This document shows positions 35,750 through 46,062 of a stretch of 64,000 nt of DNA, one piece after another. The translations under genes were made by a program, and so were the position numbers. Source of the stretch: Erythrophleum ivorense (Eukaryota > Streptophyta > Magnoliopsida > Fabales > Fabaceae); contig JAIUCV010000231.1 in NCBI GenBank assembly GCA_026724425.1, forward strand, positions 806,001-870,000. The letters are read 5' to 3'. Numbering within the stretch: position 1 is the stretch's first letter; each line of letters begins with the position of its first letter. The notes beneath the pieces were generated by a model. It was not told the DNA's origin. It ran no database searches and saw only the letters and a list, made by a program, of their open reading frames with translations.

Positions 35750-36218
35750 CAATGCCGAATAATTTCTTCTCTTGCACATGAAGATAGGAGCTTCATATGC
35801 AATGAATCAAACGATCAAAGCAACAGGCTAACAACATGCTTTGATTTAAGAAATGCTTCTTGAAGATTTACTTTACCCAAAAAAGAATCTAACTTAAGGG
35901 TCAAGGCCTACATTCAACAAAGCATGATCCCACCAACGGGCTTTGTAGTCTAGCCTCCATGTCATTCAAAAAAGAGAAAATTACATTTAGAGATCTAAAA
36001 TTTATAATATTTATCTTAAAGAATCTATTACTATTATTTTAAGTAAAATTACCATTGATTTTAAGTAAAATAAGTTATATCTAATGATAACAAGCCCTTT
36101 AAAATAAGTATTATCAATATTAAATCTTTAAATGTAATTCTCCTTTCAAAAAAGACCTGTGGTCTAAAATAATGTAAGGGACTAAGTCTAAACCAATCCT
36201 TTTTGTAGATACGAAATT

Positions 36219-36708
36219 GTTATATAGAGTAAATTAATAACTGGATCTTTAAAAAATTATTCCTTTCTTAATTTAATTTTTTAAAGATAAAATTTTGTCA
36301 ATTGAAACATCTAAAATTTTTTTCACAAACAAAATGATCTTTCCATTAAGCAAAATTTCAATTATTTAAGGAAAGTTCATATACTGTTAACTCATAACTT
36401 AAACTTTTTTCTTAAAATGGTGTCATCTAAGCAAATTCTGCAAAAACAAGTATTATCAAAATAATGCCGTCTGGGGAACACATTTTGCTTAAATAATGTT
36501 TTGAAGGAAAATTCCATCTAAGCAAATTCAAATTATGAAATGATATCTACGTGAGTTTCTATTTATTAATTGGAGAAAACTTGTTTAACGAATGTATCAT
36601 TTTAATTGGAAAAAAAAAAAGCTGAGAGATTAAATTAATTACTTTTATTTTTAGAGAACTAAATTAAACAAAAAATTCATAGAGTAAATCATTAATTTAC
36701 TTTATAAC
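36219..36708. mobile_element. MITE-like element of about 490 bp
   Basis: The left end GTTATATAGAGTAAATTAAT matches the reverse complement of the right end (GTTATAAAGTAAATTAATG). Weaker similarity extends inward through TTTAATT..TTTTTTAAAGATAAAA-like sequence. It is AT-rich with no coding sequence. The family is not assigned. Confidence 0.45.
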
Positions 36709-38884
36709 TTATTAGTTGGCTATATAAAAAGTTAATTAAACCCACTGAAGCGAGTGTTTGGAGCAATAGACTCTACCAACACATTCATTTATTGGGTTTC
36801 TATTGACTTTTTTTTTTTGGGAGGTTCAAATTGACACCCAAATATTTAAAGAGCAAAATTCTATCACTTAGAGTACCAGTTTTAGTAAATTTATAATTTG
36901 ATCTCTTAAAAAGATATTTTTATGTTTTGATTTTAAGTTTATCGTTTTCTATAAATAAACTCTTTACATATATATATATATATATATTGATTTAGTTCTT
37001 TGAAATGAAATAAACATTTAGTGAGTTACAGTTTAGAATCAAACACAATGCTATGGTGTGGCTTACATTAGGAAGAACAGACCCGAAAAGGTATGGATTG
37101 AGAGGCTGAGACATTCACATTGCAACGGCAACAACAGCCCTTGCTGTCTCTTTCAACCAAACCCAACACGCGTGCTGAGGTGTCCTCTCCTCTGAACCCC
37201 ACCATACCAACCCACTCCTCCCAACTAAATTACAAAACATTCAGATTGCTCAAGTTTGGTGTGCTGATTGGCAAAAAGGGCAAAGCACACATCCAAGTGT
37301 AAGTTTTGAAGTCCGTGTAAGGATTTATGATTCCTTATCTTGATTAAAACCATATTTATTATTGCTACGAAAGTTTTATACGCCTAATATTATTATAGAT
37401 TTTAAACAATTCAATCTATATTATTAAAAGGTTATATAATTAGAGAAATTTTACATAATTTTAAAAGGTCAAACAACAATTGACATAAATCTTTAGTTAT
37501 AAAAAAAATAAATCTAAATTATGAAGACTAGTTAAAAAAAAAAAGAAAATTCTTATTTTGGTTCCTACTAAATAATATCATACTTTTTAATTGGGTTAAG
37601 CTTTCTCATTAATTTGTTATCATATTTTTGACACCAACAATTACATAGGTCTTTGGTGCAAATTTTATTGTCAAAATGTCCCACATAGGTTATTGTATTT
37701 TATTGGTAGCATAGGGAAAAGAAATATGCAAGAATGATTTATTAATTTGCAATGTCTTAAATGGATATCTAATAAAATCATTTCTTTTTTTTCACTTATT
37801 TTTTTTATCTTTCTCCATTTAATAGGTACTTTATTATCTATTTAATTAAAGAAATTTAAATTCGTGATTTATTAAAAATTTATAAAAGATGAGTGTTATA
37901 AAAAAATGATATGTTTAAATATCATTGGGAGAACTTTGAAGTCACTCACTTTTCGCAAATGCAAATAACAAAAGTTATACTAATCTTTAAAGCTTAATTG
38001 AGCGAATGCTTTTGTTAGTGGAATGAAGTAGTTGATATATAGTGGGTCATCGGGCGAATGCTTGAGTCTTCTTTTATAATCCATCATACAAATCTTAGTA
38101 AGACACAGCCATGTGAACACAAAGTCGCAAACACAAACCTAGTCGCACATGGCCCACCACAAAGAAGCAAATAATCAATCATCGAGATGACCCAAATGAT
38201 TACTCCACAGCTTTGTCCCCCTCCTTGCTTTTTCGTAAGCTTTTTAGCAATGAAACTTCTTCACCATGCCGAATTACTACTTTTCTTTGAGCCCATTTTC
38301 CATGAGAAGAAATTTTATGTAAATCTTTCAATTCCGCCGACTCTAAAGGTATATTCACTTATTTATATATATATATATATATGAAACATAACACTAATTA
38401 TTTAAAATATATCTAACTGTAAACATTCACAGTTTTTTTAAAAGTATTTATACATTGAGATTCCAAGAGAAAATGGTAAAAAAAAAAAAAATCTTGCTTT
38501 ACTACCTGCTTGGTACGGCGAAGGCAAAAGAAATGGGGCATCATAAATTGAACCACACCGTCCTTAAATGACCAAAATTAAGGCACCCCTCACCTTATCA
38601 GACCCTTCCCTTCTAGGGACGAGAAACTGTTACTTCTTCCTAGAAACGATAAAGAAGCTCTAAAAACCAATTTTTTTTCCTTTTCATTTAGGAGCCCTTA
38701 AATGCAGAAGCAGAAGTCAGAGCAGAGACATTAAATGACCCCATGTTTGTAGAGGCTGAGGTGCCTCTGTCTCTGTCCTGGCAGCCTCTAACTTTGACCA
38801 CTTGTCAAGCTGTGTAGCGATATAGCCCCCTAAGCGCCATCATCACAAATTTTAGAAATTTAGAGGTCAAAACAAAACATCTGT
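36709..38884. other. Intergenic DNA, including a GC-richer patch at 37070-37320
   Basis: Apart from TA microsatellites (36968-36988 and 38363-38382) and AT-rich sequence there is a patch at about 37070-37320 of clearly higher GC. Its only frame (60 codons from 37120) has no recognisable domain. The last 300 bases (38590-38884) are GC-richer and form the promoter region of the CASP-like gene. Confidence 0.4.
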
Positions 38885-38892
38885 CTATATAA
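38885..38892 (+). promoter_or_regulatory. TATA box of the CASP-like gene
   Basis: TATATAAG lies 92 bp before ATG 38977, predicting a leader of about 60 bases. Confidence 0.6.
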
Positions 38893-39696
38893 GTAGTGAA
38901 GAGCTCACTGTTGGTGTTCAAGTCTAGTGCTTCCTGAGAAATTTGTGTGTCTGATAGTTGATTAAAGATTGGGAAAATGAGCTATTTGGGTATAGGTGTT
39001 AGTCCTGGGACTGTGCCAGTGTGTCATGGCACAGATGTTAGAGTATTGGATAGGAGGGTCAGAATTGCAGAGTTGGTGTTAAGGTGTGTGATCCTTGCTC
39101 TGGGAATCCTCGCAGCTGTTCTTGTGGGGAGTGATACACAAGTCAGAGAGATTTTTCTCGATTCGGAAGAGAGCTAGATTTACAGACATGAAGGTTTTAG
39201 TGTAAGCTCTCCTCAATCTTCTTCTTCTTCTTCTGATTTTTTCCCCCTTCTCTTCTTAGTTTGATTGTGAAAAATCTTGCAGGTTTCTGGTTGTAGCCAA
39301 TGGGTTAGCTGCTGGTTACTCTTTAATTCAAGGGTTGCGCTGTGCTGCGAGTTTGGTCACAGGAACTGTACTCTTCAGCAAGCCCTTGGCCTGGCTCATT
39401 TTCTCTGCCGATCAGGTACATAACCAAAAAAACCGTTTTTTCCCCCCTTTTTCTTAATAAAATAAAATTAATTACAAAATTTTAAAACTAACAAAACATC
39501 CCTGACAAGCAATATTTGATTGTTGGTGTTTAAGGAATGTTTCCTCACAATTTTAAAATTCATATACTAATTAGACCTTAATTTGAGGAATAAAATGTTT
39601 TTTTCTCCTGACCGCACTGCCGAAATTAATATATCATCTACACAGTGGTCGAAACCATATATCAATATCTTTTGGTTTCTCCACTGTTTCCCCCCT

Positions 39697-39711
39697 CCCC
39701 CCCCCCCCCCC
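39697..39711. repeat. Poly-C tract in intron 2 of the CASP-like gene
   Basis: A run of fifteen C after CCCCCT, prone to length error in sequencing and to slippage. Confidence 0.9.
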
Positions 39712-40480
39712 TTTCTTTTCTCTTCTCATGCAAGTTATTGGAATCTTAGCTAAGAAGCACGATTCTAAAAAAATATGTTGTAGTTCATTATGTGTGTCTG
39801 CTACTTGTATCAAATATAACGTGAAACTTAAAATTGCACCCGTCACTATATAATTTTTCATGGCATCTGCATGCTGTCTTTTCTATATTCATCTTAATGA
39901 GTTCTTTGTGTGGAAATTCGCCAAATTTAAGTCTTGAGGTGGCTGATTCTTGAGGAGTTCATCTTCTCAACCATTTTTAACTAATTTATCAAAGTTGTTC
40001 TGCTTTTAGTCCTTTAACTTGATCAAAGGAAATGGAATAGTGAATCCATGTCGAACGAATAACAAATCCATCATAGGATAAAAGTTTGATTGCAATTGTG
40101 TGTTCCGTACCATTTCTATCATTCTCTTTGCACGAATACTCCATGTCAGAGTAGGATCCAGTTGGTTAATATTTGATATTAACGGCTCAAATTGCAATCT
40201 ATGGGTAACTGGTATTGCGGGACCTATTTCTGCTCTTAAGGAAACCAAACGCCATCACTACGAGTATGGGAAAGTCATTCACCATAAGACATACCTAATC
40301 CCAGAAATGGGGTCACTAAATGCCTTTTGGTTGTTGAGAATTTCAATCCGTGGTTGCATATGCCTGCAGCATTTATAACACTAATGGGCATGGAAAATGA
40401 AAGCTTATCCAACACTCGTAGACCTTTCTAGAACATCCTTTTTCTTTTCAAATTAAAAAAAAAATGCATTTAATCCCAAA

Positions 40481-41030
40481 GAATTGGTTTAGTGATGGGA
40501 TGAGTTTTGATGTATGGTTGGACGCACTTATAGAGGTTCAAATCCTAGCTATGCCAATTTCTTAGATTCAGGATACTAGGTATTTCCTTATGAATCCCTT
40601 AGTTTTGACATCCCTTTAACTGGATCAAAGAGATCAAGTAGTAGAGGTGCAAACAGGTTGACCTGAATATCTCTTGATCGTAACATTAATACCCAAAAAA
40701 TAAAGGGCATTCCTTTTACAAGAATGGAACCTAACACCTTCATCTTAACCTCATTTTCTTACCACTTGAGCTACACCCTCAAAGTAATGTATGGTTAAGC
40801 ACAGTGTCACTTGTTTGAATCCTAGGCCAATTCCTTGGGTTCTAATAAGTTCTTTTATGAATGAATTAGCGAGGTGAAGTAGTTGAAGTGCGCAATTAAT
40901 TTTACTTAAACACTACCTGACTATAATTTTAAAAAAAGAAAAAAGAAATTGCATGGCCTTTAGAATGGAACCTAACGCTTCAATGCTAACCTAAACATTT
41001 CTTTACCACTTGAGCTTCACACTCTTAAGT
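40481..41030. repeat. Duplicated SINE-like block with pol III box motifs, in CASP-like intron 2
   Basis: Two similar ~270-bp units lie head to tail. Each has a plus-strand part with a B-box-like motif (GGTTCAAATCC at 40535-40545; TGTTTGAATCC at 40812-40822). Each also has a minus-strand part reading TAGCTCAAGTGGTAAG (40773-40758) or AAGCTCAAGTGGTAAAG (41017-41001) and, about 30-35 bp later, AGGTTCCATTC (about 40732-40722 and 40973-40963). These resemble the A and B boxes of tRNA-derived SINEs. No poly-A tail or target duplication was delimited. Confidence 0.5.
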
Positions 41031-41361
41031 GATAAAGAAACAGAGTTTAGGACTTTTGGACACGGGATTATGGAAAATTGGTATGAGCAAGCATAGTTCT
41101 ATATTTATGCAGGTAATGGCATATGTGACAGTTGCAGCAGTGGCAGCTGCAGGGCAATCAGCTGTATTTGCAAAGCTGGGGCAGACAGAGCTGCAATGGA
41201 TGAAGATATGCAACATGTATGGGAGATTCTGTAACCAAGTGGGAGAAGGGATAGCTAGTGCATTTGTGGTTAGCCTTAGTATGGTGGTCCTCTCTTGTAT
41301 TTCTGCTTTCAGTCTCTTTCGTCTGTATGGTGATAACAAAAATAAGAATGCAGGCTGGTAG

Positions 41362-44280
41362 GGTAGGAACTAGCATATATAGGTTTGACTTAATAATTAA
41401 CCACCCACTACTCACCCACTGTTTCTTGTTTATTACACTAGACTCTCTTTTGTGCATTTGATGCAGATTATGGTAATATGACAATCTGAGCTTTGTTGAT
41501 TACTGATCTAGTAGTGTTTAATAGCAGCTAACTATGAAGCATGAGCACAGGACACGAGGACATGGACACCAAATGTTAAATGCTAATGTGTCCTATTCAA
41601 GTTCTAGCTTCTTTATTTTGCAACTAGTCTCAGCCCAGAAAAAGAGGCCTTTGGTATTTCATAATTTTGACTCCGTATTTTGAATATCGGTTAATATTTA
41701 AGATGTTTGTACATCGATATCTAACAAGGTGTTTTTTCAGACACTATTAGTAGATAATAATATACCAAATACTATTATATAACTTCAAGATATAATGATA
41801 TATAAAATGGGAGGGACAAAATCATAGTATATTGAATATCTCCTTGGCCCAATATTGTCCCATCATCGTCTCTAAGTAAAATTAGAATTTTTAATTTGGG
41901 GGTGTTTAAAAATAAGCCTTTAATTAAATGAAACAGTTGTCATTTAATTATTAATAAATGATTTTGATATTAACGTATTTATTTTTATTTCTTTAACTCT
42001 GCATGAAGCCATGGACTACAAAATTGATACGAGAAGGAACTATGTAATTTAACTAGTAGTCTGCTAATTAAGTTTTTGTGTGCATTTGTTCTGCTCCAAT
42101 TAACCGCGTAAGGGTGCCACGTCGAAGTCAAAAAGCGGAACAGTGGTGGCGTGGAACGCGGAAGAGACGTGCTTTTGAAGGTTGACAATGTGCACACGCG
42201 GCATTTGCCTTTTTTTAAGAAAAAAATAAAAAAGTTTATTTCTTTGAGAAATTGAGTATAGTATTTTAATTAGTAATGATGTGTTTGTTTCTGTGTTTAC
42301 ATGAACCAAAATCATGTTTTTTATGGAGTGTAATTTATTATTTTTACACAAATATGATTTTATAATAGAGATTCAAACACACGTCAAAACATTTTTCATT
42401 ATATTGATAACCTTTGCAATGTTCTTATAACAATTATATAATGGATTAGATTTATATGTATTTTTTTTATTTTTTATTAAAATTTTTAATTAAAATATGA
42501 TAAATATATAATTTAATTAAATAATTACATATATACTCATTATGTTATTATTAAAAAATTATATATTTATTATATTTGAATTAAAAAAATTAATAATAAA
42601 AATATAAAGAATTATATATATATATATATATATATATTTCAGTATAATATGTTGGTAATGTTAAATGATAATACTTTAGTAGAATATTACGAGCACTTTG
42701 GCAGTCGTGTGCTGGTAACTAGCTTCTTGGTAAAATTATTAGCACTTTTGGTAGTTATTACTAACACAGTAAGGAGCTATCACTAATTGAACATTGAACC
42801 CTCTATAAAAAAAAAAGTACACTAATTTTTCCTGTGATTTAGTAAAGCTACATCTAATACTGTTCTAGTTTCAAAAATTACAATCGATTCCCTCACAATT
42901 TTTTTTGTCAATAAAATTAGTGTAATTATTATTATATTAAAAATAAACTTGCAGTCTTATTATAAAATTTAATATTAACTTAATTACTTTTACTATTGTA
43001 TTAGGAATAAAATTTATAGTCTTATATTATAAAAAGTTAACTTTTTTAATAAAAAATTAAATATAATTTGGTCAACTAAAAAAATAAGTGTAATTTACAT
43101 TTTAAAAAAATGTACATACTGCCTTTTTTTTTTTGTTGACAAATGTACATAGTACCTTTATTGGCTCTCAACCACAATTCTTACTTGCTCAAATACCCTT
43201 TAGCTATCACTCGAGGTCTTCAAATATTTAATTCCGTTTGATTTTCAACTAAAATCAATCTGAATTGAGCATATTAGTTTTTCATTTTCTTCTCACTTTT
43301 TTCATACTATGTTTCATCTCTCTCTTTTTATTTTTCAGCTTCTTCATTATTTATGTTCTTCTAATTTCACTTTGTTTTTTTATGTATATGTAAATATAAT
43401 TTTTCTGAAAATACTATAAAACTTTTTAATATGTTATTAAATAAAATAATACTTGCAACGTTCTGTAGTATAGTTCTTTTCAAATTAATAATCATAAATT
43501 TTTATACGTTAAAATACCTTGAGTTGTTTATTAAATTATTTTAATATTATTGAATGATGTTCTATTTTTTTAATATATTATTATTATTATGCATTATATA
43601 AGTATTAAGTAGATATAAAATTATGTTTGTATAAATAGTTAGTCAATAACATTTTTAATATTAATATAAAATGTAATTTTTATTATATTGTTCATTCAAA
43701 TTTAAATTTAAGAACAAATCAAGATATTGCTAATAAATAAGATTAAATTTAGTTTAATCTAAAGTTTTAAAAAAACTATTTAAATAATATATTAAAATGG
43801 AAATTTATTAAAATAAAATATAAAAAATTAAAATTTTCTTTTGGCCCCACTAACACGGGATCTGGCTCCCCGACTGGTAATTGAGCCATATATGATATAT
43901 CTACAACCACGCAAGGCTGCTCACAGAGCTCTTATCTCTCCCAAATAAAAAATAAAAAGAATTGTAAAACATGTCCAAAAGTCGTAGTGTAAAGAGAGAG
44001 CGGTAGTAGGTTGGCAACTCCAACGGTGCACGAGCAAGTATTTGTATTTCGGATTTCACTAGTTCCTTATGTAAATATTCAACATATTATCTGTGTATTT
44101 AATGCATTAATGCCTACATTAATATCGAACAGTTTTTTTTTGGGTCCTTCGTTGAAAAACAGTATTCCCTTTATAAAAAAAGTGAGTGCACTAATTATAG
44201 CATCCATCCTCATCTAATAAAACCAGGGACCTGGAGGAGCAGACATAAACAAGGATACCAGATTTTGGTCTGAAAACAAC
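41362..44280. other. AT-rich intergenic DNA
   Basis: The 3' end of the CASP-like gene lies in the first ~200 bases. The rest is very AT-rich with TA microsatellites (42615-42640). A MITE-like phrase (AAGTACACTAATTTTTCCTGTGATTTAG, split as AAGTACACTAATTTTTCC and TGTGATTTAG) lies near 42815. GC rises from about 43840, marking the promoter of the RAMP4-type gene. Confidence 0.4.
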
Positions 44281-44331
44281 ATTTAGAGCACCGTTTCCTC
44301 CTTCGCCAAAAGGGTCTTTTGTTATTTTACA

Positions 44332-45965
44332 ATGGTAAAGTTATTCTCTTTCCCTGTTATTCAGCGAATTATGGTTATTTCCTGGTGGGCTCTTCCTTTA
44401 GTTTCATGAATTTTACGGTGTCTGATGTTACGCATAACTGAATTGGATTTTGCTAATGCCGTTCATATCCAATTTATTCTATTTTCTGCAAAACTAGAAG
44501 CGATCCGTGGCAATTTCGTCTTGGAAAAAACGATATGTGTAGTCTATTACCACTTTTTTTTTCCGACAAGAAATTGGGTATTTGGAGTTTTACCTTCTTC
44601 CTTTTAAGCTGCATTTGTTTCCATACAGGGAGGAATTTCAAGTATGGGTATTATGCCGTTGCTATTGCATCGATGTTATATTTAATTATTTACAAACAAG
44701 TCTTGCTGCTATGATTTATTTCCCCCTTTCTTTTCACCTTTTTATTCTGTCCATTTTCCTCTATTTTATTTGGTCTTGAGAAACTTTTCTACTGAATTAC
44801 GTAAGGATCGTTTTATATCGTTATTTAATATTTATTTATTTGGGATCTTGCTTTCAAATATGTTATTTGCCCTTGAAAGTGATTAATTTCTAAGTTTTAA
44901 GATTGTGTTTCACCTCTCTATTAAAGCTACTAGAATATAATACATCAGAACAATCCTAAAAAATACCTTTCTTTTTGTTATTGTGATTACGACTTTCGTG
45001 CTTTTTGACTTGTTTGTGCATCCATTTGGTGAATCGGCATCCATTTCTGTATATGGCTATTCTGTCTGTTGTGGAATGTAGACAGAATAATGGTATGCAG
45101 GGTAAATGTTCTAGACTGTGTTCTTCTTCCGGAGATTAATTGTTCAGTCTCACTTGTGCGGTGATAGCATTTTGCAAAGCTCATAGTTTATTGCATCCTT
45201 TTCTTTCCCAAAATTATGGTCTAAATTTGTGCCCTGGTTGATGTGACTCTAAGTGCTGCTTTCTCTCTGAAATAGTGTTGATATGTTTTGTTCATTGTAA
45301 CTTGGATTTGATAGACTACTTCAAGGCGCCTTGCAGACCGGAAAGTTGCGAAGTTTCAGAAGAACACCATAAAGAGGGGTTCAGATACCTCATCTAAGAA
45401 GGGATATAACTACCCTGTGGGCCCTATTGTGCTTGGCTTCTTTATCTTTGTTGTGGTCGGATCATGTATGCTCTTTTCCCTCCTATTTATCTTAATACAT
45501 TATGTGCTTTTCTTTTTGCTAACATCAATCATTGATTGCTCAGCAGAACTTGTGAATTGTCACCCCCCTTTTACCCTCCTTTCTGTTTTTGTTTCTGTTA
45601 CTGATTTCAAATGGAACTGATTTGCCAATATCGTGAATTTTTTTTCCTTCTAGTATGAAAACGCAGGTAAGTCAACATCCTGTTTATTTCATGTTCACCG
45701 CCCAGCATGTTTTGATTAGTATGATAGCAACCCAGATATGTTGAACTTCTGAAGGATATTTAAGTTTTTAACATGTACCTTTTCTCCATAGGGTACTAAG
45801 GAAGGTGATTTAGTTCCAGTGAATGAGCTATATTATGTGAAAAATTTAATAACTTGCCATTTGCCATCCTTTTCCTTTTCATAACAAAAATTTTTTATTT
45901 GGTTTCTTTTCTTGGCAGCGCTGTTTCAGATCATTAGGACAGCTACGAGTCGTGGGATGGCTTAG
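44332..45965 (+). CDS. Stress-associated ER membrane protein, RAMP4/SERP1 family
   Basis: Exons 44332-44334 (ATG alone, directly followed by gtaaag), 45315-45465 and 45919-45965 give 201 bases and 66 residues. The protein starts M, then TTSRRLADRKVAKFQKN. It has the basic cytosolic part typical of RAMP4 (NTIKRGSDTSSKKG), then YPVGPIVLGFFIFVVVGSS, the single membrane anchor, and ends LFQIIRTATSRGMA. Family length in plants is 65-70 residues. RAMP4/SERP1 proteins sit with the Sec61 translocon in the ER and help stabilise new membrane proteins under stress. The start codon was placed by the requirement that M precede TTSRRL and by the exact ATG|GTAAAG donor after a 5' untranslated exon. There is no ATG in exon 2 before TTSRRL. 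Splice junction TCAT|gtatgc...ggcag|CG restores the family-typical GSSLFQ. The gene appears intact. Confidence 0.88.
45654..45666 (+). other. Candidate 13-nt alternative (poison) exon in the last RAMP4 intron
   Basis: TATGAAAACGCAG lies between a strong acceptor (T8-CCTTCTAG) and a consensus donor (CAG|GTAAGT). Inclusion would shift exon 2 into an immediate TGA and remove the last 14 or so residues. No expression evidence is available. Confidence 0.3.
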
Positions 45966-46056
45966 GCAGGAGGAATGTTGATAAACAAATAGGTATCTGG
46001 AGAATATCATAGTTGTATATTGATAAAGAGTGAAACAAGTACTGCTGTGCTTTTCT

Positions 46057-46062
46057 AATAAA
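46057..46062 (+). terminator. Polyadenylation signal of the RAMP4-type gene
   Basis: AATAAA lies 92 bases after the stop codon, inside CTAATAAAATAATG. This is a plausible plant near-upstream element. Confidence 0.5.

Larger units (their letters stand above)
38977..41361 (+). pseudogene. CASPL2B: CASP-like membrane protein (CASPL2B type) gene with an apparent one-base frameshift in exon 1
   Basis: Exons 38977-39201, 39283-39415 and 41113-41361, with GT-AG introns of 81 and 1697 bp, encode a CASPL2 protein. The N-terminus is MSYLGIGVSPG. Membrane segment 1 lies at about residues 32-52, segment 2 in exon 2 (VVANGLAAGYSLIQGLRC), segment 3 across the exon 2/3 joint (PLAWLIFSADQ, then VMAYVTVAAVAAAGQSA), and segment 4 near the end (SMVVLSCISAFSLFRLYG). 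CASP-like proteins are four-pass plasma-membrane proteins related to Casparian-strip scaffolds. The exon total is 607 bases, one too many. A T5 run at 39152-39156, where four T would keep the family's EIFSIRK reading, shifts the frame into a stop at 39175-39177 after 66 codons. Downstream exons are intact and well conserved, so this is a very recent mutation or a sequencing error. Without the extra base the protein would have 201 residues, normal for the family. Confidence 0.85.

Noticed and set aside
40006..40378. Overlapping ORFs on both strands in CASP-like intron 2 (92 and 80 codons)
   Set aside because: I considered a captured organellar or coding fragment because composition is higher-GC, but could not match either frame to any protein; left as intron sequence.
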